A stretch of DNA of 64,000 nt, taken from positions 124,001-188,000 of the forward strand of contig NZ_JACHZB010000010.1 of NCBI RefSeq assembly GCF_014193255.1, given 5' to 3'. The position numbers were made by a program, and so were the translations under genes. The stretch is from Rhizobium sp. BK196 (GTDB taxonomy: Bacteria; Pseudomonadota; Alphaproteobacteria; Rhizobiales; Rhizobiaceae). Positions 8,589-15,944 of this stretch are shown piece after piece. The notes below the pieces were generated by a model. The model had not been told where the DNA came from. It saw only the letters and a program-made list of their open reading frames with translations, and made no database searches. Numbering within the stretch: the stretch's first letter is position 1; every line of letters starts with the position of its first letter.

Positions 8589-9764
8589 TTATCGGATGAG
8601 CCCGGCAGCCCGCTGCCGGGCTTCCTTATCTGCGGCGAAGACATCGTCCATCGTCGCGGCCGCCGGCAGATCAATGAGATCGTCCATCACTTTCTCAGTA
8701 ATCTCGGCCATGGCGAGGAAGGGCAGGCGGCCCTCGATAAAGGCTTCGAGCGCGACTTCCTTGGCGCCGTTGAGCACCGCGCCCTGCACGCCGCCGCGCG
8801 TCATGGCCAGCCGGGCAAGCCGCAAAGCTGGGAAACGTTTTTCATCGGGCGCCTCGAAATCCAGCCGCGCGAGCTTGGCGAAATCCAGCCGCTCGATCGG
8901 CAGGTTCGCCCGGCGCGGGTGGGAAAGGGCATAGCCGATTGCGGTGCGCATATCCGGTGCGCCGAGCTGGGCCAGCACGGAGCCATCCGTATAGCCGACC
9001 ATCGAATGGATGACCGATTGCGGATGGACAATCACCTCCACCTGCTCGGGGCGCAGGCCGAAAAGGTGCTTCGCCTCGATCATCTCCAGCGCCTTGTTGA
9101 ACAGCGACGCACTATCGATGGAAATCTTCAGGCCCATCGACCACCTCGGATGGGCGCGTGCGGTTTCCACCGTGACATCGGCCATTTCCTCCAGCGAGGA
9201 TGTGCGGAACGGACCGCCCGATGCCGTCAGAATGATACGTTCAACGGCATGGCGCTGGTTTTCCTCCAGCACCTGAAAGATCGCATTGTGTTCGCTGTCG
9301 ACTGGCAAGAGCTTGCCGCCGCCTTTTTTCACCGACTCGATGAAAAGATCGCCTGCCGAAACGAGACATTCCTTGTTGGCGAGCGCGATATCGGCACCGC
9401 GGCGCGCCGCGGCAAGCGTAGGAGCAAGACCAGCCGTGCCGACGATAGCTGCCATCACCCAGTCGGCCTCGCAGTCTGCTGCCTCCATCATGCCGGATTT
9501 GCCGGCAGCGACCGCGATGCCGCTGCCCGACAGTTCGCTCTTCAGTGATTCGTAATGGCGGTCATCGGCGATGACGGCAAGGCGCGCGCCTGATGATCTT
9601 GCTTGCTGCGCCAGCAATTCGACATTGCCGTTGCCGGTCAGGACGGAGATTTCGAAATTTTCTCGGCCGCCCAGATGATCGACGACATTGAGCGTATTTT
9701 GGCCAATCGAGCCGGTCGAACCGAAGATACTAAGGCGCCGAGGCGCAATCATGCTCGTCATCAT
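8589..9764 (-). CDS. dxr: 1-deoxy-D-xylulose 5-phosphate reductoisomerase
   Basis: 391 residues. NADPH-dependent second enzyme of the MEP isoprenoid pathway (DXP to MEP). The N-terminal nucleotide-binding motif is GSTGSIGQNTL; ANKECLV and LPVDSEHNAIFQ carry metal and substrate ligands, and the flexible loop HPRWSMG(L)KI is present. The MEVIVHPQSVIHSMV-type dimer region (written here EVIVHPQSVIHSMVGY) also matches the family, as does the overall length. Starts at 9764, 9761 and 9752 are all possible; none has a strong ribosome site, and 9764 gives the usual N-terminus. The longer frame to 9851 adds residues not typical of Dxr. Convergent with hemA. Confidence 0.93.
   Translation of the reverse strand: MMTSMIAPRRLSIFGSTGSIGQNTLNVVDHLGGRENFEISVLTGNGNVELLAQQARSSGARLAVIADDRHYESLKSELSGSGIAVAAGKSGMMEAADCEADWVMAAIVGTAGLAPTLAAARRGADIALANKECLVSAGDLFIESVKKGGGKLLPVDSEHNAIFQVLEENQRHAVERIILTASGGPFRTSSLEEMADVTVETARAHPRWSMGLKISIDSASLFNKALEMIEAKHLFGLRPEQVEVIVHPQSVIHSMVGYTDGSVLAQLGAPDMRTAIGYALSHPRRANLPIERLDFAKLARLDFEAPDEKRFPALRLARLAMTRGGVQGAVLNGAKEVALEAFIEGRLPFLAMAEITEKVMDDLIDLPAAATMDDVFAADKEARQRAAGLIR
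8600..8621 (+). terminator. Hairpin after hemA, inside the 3' end of dxr
   Basis: Perfect 9-bp GC-rich stem GCCCGGCAG / CTGCCGGGC with a 4-nt loop, followed on the plus strand by TTCCTTAT. It could terminate hemA transcripts although it lies within the last codons of the convergent dxr gene. Confidence 0.5.
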
Positions 9765-10140
9765 AGTCGATTTCGCAAGAAATTGCATATCCGGCATCGG
9801 CTCTACAGGGGATCGAAAGTGGCAGCAAGTGTGCGATGCAGCAAATTTCAACTCCAGAGGGGTTTACATAGCTTCGCCACGGTGTGATCCTGATAACATT
9901 CCTCACGGGGATGATCATTTGCTGAGGCCGGTTACGGTCGAAAGGCAAATCCGCTGGGCGCTGATGCGTCCAACGAGCAACCGGCAATTTGCGTCACCGG
10001 CCGCGGGCCATACCAAATCGAAGACGGAACCGGGATTGCGTGCATGCGCCGTCCTTCATTGCGTTCGACGCGAGCGCTTCCACGTCCGCTCTGCGCTTGT
10101 CGGTGCGCGATCGATGTGCAAGCTCAAACGGTGCGATATT
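9765..10140. other. Intergenic region upstream of dxr and the 10141 gene
   Basis: 376 bp between divergent genes. An open frame runs through it in phase with the gene at 10141 but shows no signal peptide, ribosome site or recognisable domain, so I treat it as non-coding promoter region. Confidence 0.5.
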
Positions 10141-10788
10141 ATGACGAAAATAAAGATCGCTTGCTTTGTTTTTGCCCTTCTGTCTCTGGCCAATCCGGTA
10201 TTTGCAGATGATCTGGTGATCTGGTCGCCGGTGAAGGTGTCCGCCCGTTCCTACAAAACGACGGTCGGGTTCCGCCTGCCGATGGAATGGGAGACGAGCG
10301 CCGGCGCAGATCTCGCGCTGGCCTCGAACAAGAACGGGGCACCTCTGCCGGATTCCGGCCAGGCGATGCTCTGGGGCAAGCTGCAGAAGGTTAGCGTTAC
10401 GCCGGCCAGCCGTGCGCAGCAGGATGTGACGCTGCAGGTCGACACGTTGCGCGGCAGCGGTGCGCTTATGCTTAGCCGCTCGCGCAGTTGGATACTCTCC
10501 GACTCGCTCGACATGCAGACGACACGTACGGTAAGCCTCGGTTACAACGCGGTCGATGCGCGGCAGGCGACGGTATCGGCTTCGCAGGCGGTCAAGTTGA
10601 TTTATCCGTGGACCGGCACATCTATCTCTGCCGGCAGCAGCATCAGTGATACCAATGCCGATTTTTCCAGCACCGTTGGCGTCAACCAGAATATCCTGCC
10701 TAATCTCGGACTGAGCGCGTCCGTGTCCGATCCGCTTTCGACCGGGCGGACGGGAAATGTCAATTTGAATTATCAGCTTCACTGGTAA
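10141..10788 (+). CDS. Putative secreted or outer-membrane protein, uncharacterised
   Basis: 215 residues; I do not recognise the family. A clear signal peptide is visible (MTKIK plus a hydrophobic stretch ending NPVFA|DD). The rest is rich in Ser/Thr/Gly with short alternating hydrophobic stretches such as ARQATVSASQAVKLIY, and the protein ends in an aromatic residue (NYQLHW). These are features of small outer-membrane beta-barrels, but I could not assign one. The start at 10141 is chosen because the signal peptide begins there. A BON-domain gene follows 54 bp downstream in the same direction. Confidence 0.65.
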   Translation: MTKIKIACFVFALLSLANPVFADDLVIWSPVKVSARSYKTTVGFRLPMEWETSAGADLALASNKNGAPLPDSGQAMLWGKLQKVSVTPASRAQQDVTLQVDTLRGSGALMLSRSRSWILSDSLDMQTTRTVSLGYNAVDARQATVSASQAVKLIYPWTGTSISAGSSISDTNADFSSTVGVNQNILPNLGLSASVSDPLSTGRTGNVNLNYQLHW

Positions 10789-10842
10789 GCGAAACCAAAG
10801 CCCGTCAGACGCGTTTCTACCACCAGCAAGGAGGACAGAACG

Positions 10843-11133
10843 ATGGTCTTCAAGGAACAAACATTTCATGGTCATCAGCCAGAAGCTGAGGCCGAATATG
10901 CCAATCGCGCCACGTTGGAAGCTGCGGTTGCAAATGCGCTGGCTGTCGCCGGTGGTATAGATGCCGCCGATGTCGAGGTTACGGCCGAAGGCGACGAGAT
11001 CGTTTTGAGCGGCAGTGTCGGTACAGTCGATGAAATCGAGCGGGCAACTGTCATCGCCAGAGCAGTTGAAGGCGTGCACACGGTTCGAAATCGCATTTTG
11101 CTTGCGGGTTCGATGAGCAACGTTCGGCATTAG
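10843..11133 (+). CDS. BON-domain protein
   Basis: 96 residues. One BON domain covers about residues 24-90 (LEAAVANALAVAGGIDAADV, then EGDEIVLSGSVGTVDE and HTVRNRI), a fold linked to phospholipid or membrane interaction and osmotic protection. No signal peptide is visible, so it may be cytoplasmic or use another export route. AAGGAGGACAG lies just upstream of the ATG, a strong ribosome site. It probably shares transcription with the gene at 10141. Confidence 0.8.
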   Translation: MVFKEQTFHGHQPEAEAEYANRATLEAAVANALAVAGGIDAADVEVTAEGDEIVLSGSVGTVDEIERATVIARAVEGVHTVRNRILLAGSMSNVRH

Positions 11134-11363
11134 CCATTAAACAAACATTCGACTTCTCGTATTCAGTATAACGGTATCGGCTCCGTCGATGTCGGGGTTG
11201 CAGATCGGTCCTTATGAGGCAGACGGCGCATTTGTCTTTCGACGCTCAATCGCCACTGATGGTCTGGCGAAAAGCGCGCCCATTCCATTGCTGTAACCCT
11301 CCGATGGACCTGCGCATCCGGCTCCCCACCTACGCAAGAGGCTTCAAGCCATGGCTCAGCTGA
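11134..11363. other. Intergenic region with no feature seen
   Basis: 230 bp between a plus-strand and a minus-strand gene. I see no gene, convincing hairpin or repeat here. Confidence 0.4.
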
Positions 11364-11525
11364 TCAGCCGAAGCGCTCGGTCAGGAAATCGGCAGGGGCT
11401 TTTTCACCGACAAGCCGATCGGTCTTCGGCGTCGCGACCGAGCCATGAGGCTGGTAGCTGATGGCTAGCAGCAGGCTACCGGCGATTGCACAGCCAATTG
11501 CAAGCAGGGTCATTCGAATACGCAT
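11364..11525 (-). CDS. 53-residue single-span membrane protein
   Basis: Small frame (53 aa). The N-terminal segment is MRIRMTLLAIGCAIAGSLLL, a transmembrane helix or signal anchor. A 30-residue hydrophilic tail ending ADFLTERFG follows. AGGAG lies 8 nt before the ATG at 11525, and no stop interrupts the frame. The frame is short enough to be missed by automated calling. Function unknown; the length, ribosome site and membrane segment are the evidence that it is real. Confidence 0.6.
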   Translation of the reverse strand: MRIRMTLLAIGCAIAGSLLLAISYQPHGSVATPKTDRLVGEKAPADFLTERFG

Positions 11526-11593
11526 GACGGGCACTCCTGTTTTTCCGTTAAAACGCGGGGGAAATTCCGAAGTTCCTCGTGCTTCAGAACAGC

Positions 11594-11622
11594 AAACCCT
11601 GGCTGGTCTCCAGCCAGGGTTT
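11594..11622 (-). terminator. Terminator-like hairpin after the small secreted protein gene
   Basis: Perfect 13-bp stem AAACCCTGGCTGG / CCAGCCAGGGTTT with a 3-nt loop, 8 bp downstream of the stop of the gene at 11630-11878 (minus strand). The T run is short (TTT). Confidence 0.7.
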
Positions 11623-11629
11623 TCATGCC

Positions 11630-11878
11630 TTAGCGGCAGACACGGGTCTTTTCGATCACGATATGGCCGTGCCTATGGAAGCGTTCCATGCGGGTAAAAC
11701 AATCATGCGAAACACGGCGCGGCGGCAGGTGGCGGCGGTAGTAAGGACGTTCCATCACGCGGTGATATCCGTATCCGTCGTTGTCGGTTGTGATGGTTAC
11801 ACTGGCAGCCTGGGTAGGAAGAGCACCTGCGAGAATGGTAGCCGCAACACATGCGGAAGCGATGACGATATTCTTCAT
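11630..11878 (-). CDS. Small secreted basic protein, uncharacterised
   Basis: 82 residues. A signal peptide (MKNIVIASACVAATILAGALPTQAA, cleavage probably after QAA) precedes a mature part rich in His, Arg and Tyr (YGYHRVMERPYYRRHLPPRR). Two Cys are visible (SHDCFTR and the penultimate VCR). It is probably periplasmic. A GAGAGG ribosome site lies upstream of the ATG at 11878 and a strong hairpin follows the stop. Rhizobia have many such short His/Arg-rich periplasmic proteins; I cannot name a function. Confidence 0.75.
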   Translation of the reverse strand: MKNIVIASACVAATILAGALPTQAASVTITTDNDGYGYHRVMERPYYRRHLPPRRVSHDCFTRMERFHRHGHIVIEKTRVCR

Positions 11879-12022
11879 GACTAGCCTCTCTTTCTAAGTT
11901 GGTCGGGAGATGAACTCGAACGAAGCGCAGTCAGTTCAATCACATAGCGTTACCAATTATGTCGATGGCAACCTTTGCCCGCCCGAAATCGTTCTCGTGT
12001 CGAAGAAGCCGGAGACATCGTC

Positions 12023-12532
12023 ATGGGACAAATCGGAAGGGCCGTCACACTGGCCGTCGCACTTGCCGGCGGCACGCTTTTCTCGCAGGCGCCGGAATTC
12101 GCCCAGCAATATCGCCAGCGCATCGGTGGGGCAATCGATGAGCTCAAAATCATCGTCGACGACTTCACGAAACAGGCGGCCCACCATCATCTCGATCGTC
12201 AGCAAGCACTCGAGGTCTATGCCCGTTCTACCGACGACTTCCTGCGCGATCGCGGCCTTTCGATGCGCGGTACGCTGGAGCGCTATGAGCGTCTCGTCAC
12301 CCAGCAATCGGATCTAGGCAGCGCGACGCCGGTCGCCAAGCCCCTCATTCTCATGGGCAGCGCTGATGAAGGGATACTTGCCAATACATGGCGTGACTTC
12401 GTGCCCGGGGTCCCCGTAAGCTTCGCCGGCCTCGTCTGGGCAGCGATCGGCTTCTGTGGCGGGTGGATCGTCGCGGCGCTGTTTGGGAAGGGCGTAAAGC
12501 ACGCGGCCCGATGGCAACCTGCTTATCGGTAA
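12023..12532 (+). CDS. DUF2937 family membrane protein
   Basis: 169 residues. It starts MGQIGRAVTLAVALAGGTLF (signal anchor), has a central helical part beginning APEFAQQYRQRIGGAIDEL, and ends with a second transmembrane segment (about residues 138-160). The pattern matches DUF2937 proteins found across Rhizobiales, whose function is unknown. The start at 12023 is supported by GGAG at 12011-12014. The frame extends upstream to 11975 but without membrane-protein character. Confidence 0.75.
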   Translation: MGQIGRAVTLAVALAGGTLFSQAPEFAQQYRQRIGGAIDELKIIVDDFTKQAAHHHLDRQQALEVYARSTDDFLRDRGLSMRGTLERYERLVTQQSDLGSATPVAKPLILMGSADEGILANTWRDFVPGVPVSFAGLVWAAIGFCGGWIVAALFGKGVKHAARWQPAYR

Positions 12533-12549
12533 GAGGCTCTCGCGCGGAA

Positions 12550-13058
12550 CTATCGCGCAGTTTCTTCCGAAGTCACCGGCGGCTTGTGAGGAGGAAGGAG
12601 ATGGATTTTCTCGGCTTTAGCGTTCAACCAGTCAAAGCCTCGGAAATAGCCCTCATCTCCATTCGTTCGCTTCAAAATCTCTTTTCGGTATGGCTCCAAG
12701 ATCTGATAGCACTTCTGAGTGCTACTTGCGTAACTTGGAATGAACATCTGCCGGAGCGCGAAGCGTCTTTGAAGCAGCAATCCGGCGATATCGTAGCTGG
12801 CCGCAACATCTCTTGCCGCAGCCCAATCATCCCATTCCATTCTTCAAATGACTTGTCGGCTAAATCGAGGATGACGCGCGTTCCAGCTGCTTGAATCCTT
12901 GGTTCCTGCAAGAGCTTAACGAGCTCCAGGTTGCCGGCTGTTTTCACTTGATTATAGGCGAAGCGAGCCGCCGCAATTGCCACGACAAAAAGGGCCACTT
13001 GTGAAAGAAAGTAGGCCGCTTCCAGGTAATCTCGTGATCCTTTGATAATCTCCAGCAT
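12550..13058 (-). pseudogene. DUF4760-like protein gene interrupted by a frameshift
   Basis: Two overlapping minus frames read as consecutive parts of one protein. The first (13058 to about 12830) has an N-terminal transmembrane segment (LSQVALFVVAIAAARFAYNQ) and runs to ILDLADKSFEEW. The second (from 12840 to 12550) carries on with WAAARDVAASYDIAGLLL and ends with GYFRGFDWLNAKA. A -1 shift (or +2) near 12830-12840 is needed to join them; the first frame then continues into low-quality sequence. The joined product resembles DUF4760-type membrane-anchored proteins, a moderate match by pattern. It lies just outside attL, so it is host sequence. It could instead be two genes or a programmed shift. 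Confidence 0.55.
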
Positions 13059-13423
13059 GGCTTTTTATAGGCTCTCAGTTGATTTTGCGGCAAAGATCAA
13101 CCGCGGCGAATCGGCCTGGCGCGGATTCTGTTCATCATCGCAGCTGCGCGCCAGAATTTTTCTCTGTGTCGCATGGATATCGCCGATATTGCAGGGAATC
13201 ACCGGGAAATGCAGGCAACCTGACTGCAACTTTAATGCGATGCTGGGGCAGATGTTCTCGGCTAGGCGCTTGAAATCAATGGTGATCCCGGCGCGATTCG
13301 AACGCGCGACCCCCAGATTAGGAATGTGGGGGAGACCATTGAAACAATTGGCTTGGCGTTCCTCAACAAGGCGTTTCCCGGTGATCGGCCGGGGAACGTC
13401 ATGGATCAACGAGGAACATCGAA
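13059..13423. other. Host/prophage junction, no gene seen
   Basis: 365 bp between the split DUF4760-like gene and the first phage gene. It contains attL (13280-13325). Host DNA lies left of the core and about 98 bp of phage DNA lies to its right. I see no reading frame with a ribosome site. Confidence 0.6.
13280..13325. repeat. attL (46-bp core, 3' part of tRNA-Arg)
   Basis: Identical over 46 bp to 56753-56798, the 3' half of the intact tRNA-Arg(CCT). The match ends at 13326 and 13279. This copy is the displaced 3' end of the original host tRNA. Confidence 0.95.
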
Positions 13424-13684
13424 ATGAACGATCTTACCAGGCCGATTATCGGCATCGAGAACCGCACCGCGCAGGAGGTTTTCGACATTATGGTCAGTCG
13501 CATCAACTCGACCGCCACCCCACCGCCCTCATCACATGTGCGGGGGATCATCGAAGCTGCCGAACGCTTAGCTAATGCAGTTGATGATATGGCGAATGCT
13601 GCAAATATGGGCATGTGCGATGAAGCTATCGCTCAGGTACGGGAAGCCATTGCCGCATATCGCGAGAATGGCGGTGACGCATGA
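13424..13684 (+). CDS. Phage protein of unknown function
   Basis: 86 residues, unrecognised. A mostly helical, acidic sequence that begins MNDLTRPIIGIENRTAQEVF. A GAGG ribosome site precedes the ATG. Its stop overlaps the start of the methyltransferase gene (ATGA), so the two are translationally coupled. First gene inside attL. Confidence 0.65.
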   Translation: MNDLTRPIIGIENRTAQEVFDIMVSRINSTATPPPSSHVRGIIEAAERLANAVDDMANAANMGMCDEAIAQVREAIAAYRENGGDA

Positions 13685-14403
13685 AGCTGATGCACGGCGA
13701 CTGCCTCGACCGTATGCACGAAATCGCAGACCGGAGCGTCGATATGGTGCTCTGTGATCTGCCCTATGAGACGACGCGCAACGAATGGGACTTCGAAGTT
13801 CACCTCCCGGCGCTCTGGGCTCACTACAAGCGGATATGCAAGGGCGCGATCGTCCTTACGGCCCAGACACCATTCGACAAGACGCTTGGCGCATCAAACT
13901 TGCGAATGCTGCGCTACGAATGGATATGGGAAAAGGGCAATGCTACCGGCCACCTGAACGCCAAAAAGATGCCGATGAAGGCGCACGAGAACATTCTCGT
14001 GTTCTACGATCGCTTACCTACATACAACCCACAAAAGACGTTCGGACACGTCCGCAAGACGGCGCTGCGCGAGGTAAACGCTAAGCAGAGCAGTAATTAT
14101 GGGCGCGTCGAAAGCAAGACGCCATACGACTCGACCGAACGCTATCCGCGCAGCGTCCTTTTCTTCTCGAGCGACAAGCAGCGATCGAAACTCCACCCGA
14201 CGCAAAAGCCGGTCGACCTGATGGAATATCTCATCCGGACATACACCAATCCCGGCGACGTGGTGCTTGATAACTGCATGGGAAGCGGCACGACAGGCGT
14301 TGCATGCCTGAAAACGGGCCGCGAGTTTATCGGCATCGAAAAAGACCTCGGATATTTCGCAACCGCGCAGCAGCGCTTGGCTGCGGAGAGTGAGGCGGCA
14401 TGA
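13681..14403 (+). CDS. DNA methyltransferase, N6-adenine/N4-cytosine type
   Basis: 240 residues. SAM-dependent amino-methyltransferase of the N6_N4_Mtase family. The catalytic motif IV appears as DLPY (about residues 26-29, a DPPY variant), the HPTQKP segment lies near residue 178, and SAM motif I is DNCMGSGTTG (about 202-211). The order (catalytic motif first, SAM motif late) is that of the beta class, as in CcrM. The target sequence cannot be read from the protein. It may modify phage or host DNA against restriction or for regulation. It sits in the short rightward group at the attL end, opposite in direction to the late genes, a place where phages often carry accessory genes. Confidence 0.88.
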   Translation: MKLMHGDCLDRMHEIADRSVDMVLCDLPYETTRNEWDFEVHLPALWAHYKRICKGAIVLTAQTPFDKTLGASNLRMLRYEWIWEKGNATGHLNAKKMPMKAHENILVFYDRLPTYNPQKTFGHVRKTALREVNAKQSSNYGRVESKTPYDSTERYPRSVLFFSSDKQRSKLHPTQKPVDLMEYLIRTYTNPGDVVLDNCMGSGTTGVACLKTGREFIGIEKDLGYFATAQQRLAAESEAA

Positions 14404-14558
14404 AGATCAGGCCAATCTTCGCTTGGTACGACCTGTGGGTTGGTGCGTTTTACGATCGCGCCAAGCGCCGCCTGTATGTGTTCCCGGTCCCGATGTTCGG
14501 CTTTTACGTTGAACGCCGGACCCCCGCACCCATTGAGGGGGAGGTGGGGAGCGACTGA
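14400..14558 (+). CDS. Small phage protein (52 aa)
   Basis: 52 residues beginning MKIRPIFAWYDLWVGAFYDR and ending EGEVGSD. Start and preceding stop overlap as ATGA, so it is coupled to the methyltransferase gene. Aromatic-rich and basic, with no predicted helix long enough to span a membrane. Short proteins starting MKIRP(I)FAWYDLWVG are common in alphaproteobacterial prophages as far as I recall; function unknown. Confidence 0.65.
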   Translation: MKIRPIFAWYDLWVGAFYDRAKRRLYVFPVPMFGFYVERRTPAPIEGEVGSD

Positions 14559-14600
14559 CCTCTTGTAGGACTTCCGGCGATCGTCATAGAACGATGGCCG

Positions 14601-14750
14601 ATGACCCCACGCCAACAACTCCTAGCTCTTGCCGCGCTTGAGGCACGGCGCAAAGCCGAGATCAAAAGAATCGAGAGAGAGGAGAAAGAGGCCTCAAGCC
14701 GTGTGGCGGACAACCAGCGCAACACAGGCGACATCGACAGTAGGGAATGA
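14601..14750 (+). CDS. Possible small coiled phage protein (49 aa)
   Basis: 49 residues, MTPRQQLLALAALEARRKAE followed by a charged Lys/Glu/Arg-rich helix. Follows the 52-aa gene by 42 bp but overlaps the convergent gene at 14694-15104 by 57 bp and has no strong ribosome site. Reported with low confidence. Confidence 0.35.
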   Translation: MTPRQQLLALAALEARRKAEIKRIEREEKEASSRVADNQRNTGDIDSRE

Positions 14751-15104
14751 TGTCGATGCGTGGGTGTTGCGGAACCGGACCTTGACCGTATCGTTCGCCG
14801 TAACCACAACGCCCATGATGCCGATGTTCGCCGGCAGCACCGCGGCCAGGTTGAACAGCACATTATCGCCCACCAGCGCGCCCGGAATGGTAATGGTGCC
14901 GTCAGCTTCTGCACCAGCCGCAAGAGTCGGGATCGTGATGTTGTTCTGATAGCGCAGGTAATTTGTGATCTTGGCGCCAGTCGGTCGAAGCTGGGCGCCA
15001 GTAATCTTCTTATCCGGGGTGGCAGTGTCCGACGTATCGCGCACATAGAGCAGATCGTTGTCGGCGAGCGCATCGATTGCGGGGAGGTTGGTGACGTTGG
15101 TCAT
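14694..15104 (-). CDS. Phage structural-like protein of unknown function
   Basis: 136 residues, unrecognised. Begins MTNVTNLPAIDALADNDLLY, and the second half is beta-rich (TITIPGALVGDNVLFNLAAV, IMGVVVTANDTVKVRF). The N-terminal phrase and the Thr/Val-rich C-terminus resemble the small fibre or attachment proteins that close tail modules. It is the last gene of the long leftward late transcription unit, just downstream of the lysis genes. Start ATG at 15104. Confidence 0.6.
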   Translation of the reverse strand: MTNVTNLPAIDALADNDLLYVRDTSDTATPDKKITGAQLRPTGAKITNYLRYQNNITIPTLAAGAEADGTITIPGALVGDNVLFNLAAVLPANIGIMGVVVTANDTVKVRFRNTHASTSFPTVDVACVALVVRHTA

Positions 15105-15114
15105 TGGTCTTTCC

Positions 15115-15528
15115 TCAGTTTATGCGGAGCCAATGCCGCAAAGCCGACACCGCACCATCGCTCGCCCATGTGACGACAGCGCCGACAGTGAGCCCGGCGA
15201 AGGCAATCAGCCCTGAGATGCCGTAGCCGATGGTCTTCATCCGCTTCCACTCTTCAAGAGCCGGCTGAGTGGCAGCATGATTTTTGTCCACGGTCTCCTT
15301 CAGGGCTTTTATCTCCTCGCGAAGAGTTGCATCGACTCCGCTGCTTATTTCCACCACCTTGTCGAGAAGGTTGATCTGCCTCATCTGCTCATCGAGCCGT
15401 CTGTGGATCACGGCGCGGCTATCGTGGGCATTTTCCTTCTCTTCTTGAAAGTCTTCTCGTATTCGCCTCACGCCCTCTTCAACACGTCCGAGCGCACGCA
15501 TGATGTCGTCATTGGATGTGGGTACCAT
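15115..15528 (-). CDS. DUF1515-like phage membrane protein
   Basis: 137 residues. The N-terminal 90 residues are a charged helical/coiled-coil part (DIMRALGRVEEGVRRIRE, then EEIKALKETVDKNH). One C-terminal transmembrane helix (GYGISGLIAFAGLTVGAVV) follows. The layout fits DUF1515 proteins of rhizobial prophages. Sitting in the lysis cassette with a single membrane span, it could be a holin or lysis accessory protein, which is inference from position. Its start overlaps the end of the Rz1-like gene by 20 bp. Confidence 0.65.
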   Translation of the reverse strand: MVPTSNDDIMRALGRVEEGVRRIREDFQEEKENAHDSRAVIHRRLDEQMRQINLLDKVVEISSGVDATLREEIKALKETVDKNHAATQPALEEWKRMKTIGYGISGLIAFAGLTVGAVVTWASDGAVSALRHWLRIN

Positions 15529-15805
15529 CGTTCTTCAATTCTGCCTTGCGTTCGGCGCTTGCCTTGGTCTGAAGATCGCACTGACTTGGGGAGAGTAGGC
15601 CGACCGAGCATGAGCCTGCGACGGATCTATCGATGTTGCGCTGATCCTGCAGGGTCTTTCCTTGGGTGCCAGGTAGGCTATTCACCACCACCGACAGTTC
15701 CCGCGAGTTGACAGGCGCTCTTTCGGAAGTCCCACATGCCGCCAGCGCGATCGCAGGTATCGTAATTGACAACGCCCTTATTAACGCGAACACGGAATCG
15801 AGCAT
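15509..15805 (-). CDS. Outer-membrane spanin lipoprotein, Rz1-like
   Basis: 98 residues. A signal peptide with lipobox (IPAIALAAC, Cys at about residue 24) is followed by a polar mature part rich in Ser/Gln. It begins inside the Rz-like gene in another frame, the classic embedded/overlapping Rz-Rz1 arrangement. The o-spanin pairs with the inner-membrane Rz protein to fuse inner and outer membranes in the last lysis step (family knowledge). Its assignment rests on lipobox, size and overlap; it is longer than lambda Rz1 (60 aa). Confidence 0.65.
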   Translation of the reverse strand: MLDSVFALIRALSITIPAIALAACGTSERAPVNSRELSVVVNSLPGTQGKTLQDQRNIDRSVAGSCSVGLLSPSQCDLQTKASAERKAELKNDGTHIQ

Positions 15806-15944
15806 TTTCCTTCTCCTGCTTTGCGCGCTCGCTGCTGGCGCCGATATCTCGCTGGTGCTCAGACCACGCGAAATAAAGACCAGCGATAATCATCACGCCG
15901 ACCGCGCTAACGATGAGCTTTTCAACAAGACCGAACTGCATCAT
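15678..15944 (-). CDS. Inner-membrane spanin, Rz-like
   Basis: 88 residues. An N-terminal transmembrane segment (LIVSAVGVMIIAGLYFAW) precedes a charged periplasmic helix (EHQRDIGASSERAKQEKENA) and a C-terminal part with two Cys (YDTCDRAGG, SACQLAG). Type II topology fits an i-spanin. ATG at 15944 overlaps the endolysin stop (ATGA). The lipoprotein gene 15509-15805 starts within it, supporting a spanin pair. Confidence 0.65.
   Translation of the reverse strand: MMQFGLVEKLIVSAVGVMIIAGLYFAWSEHQRDIGASSERAKQEKENARFRVRVNKGVVNYDTCDRAGGMWDFRKSACQLAGTVGGGE

Noticed and set aside
9688..10140. Upstream extension of the 10141 gene
   Set aside because: Open but without ribosome site, and it would place the signal peptide internally.
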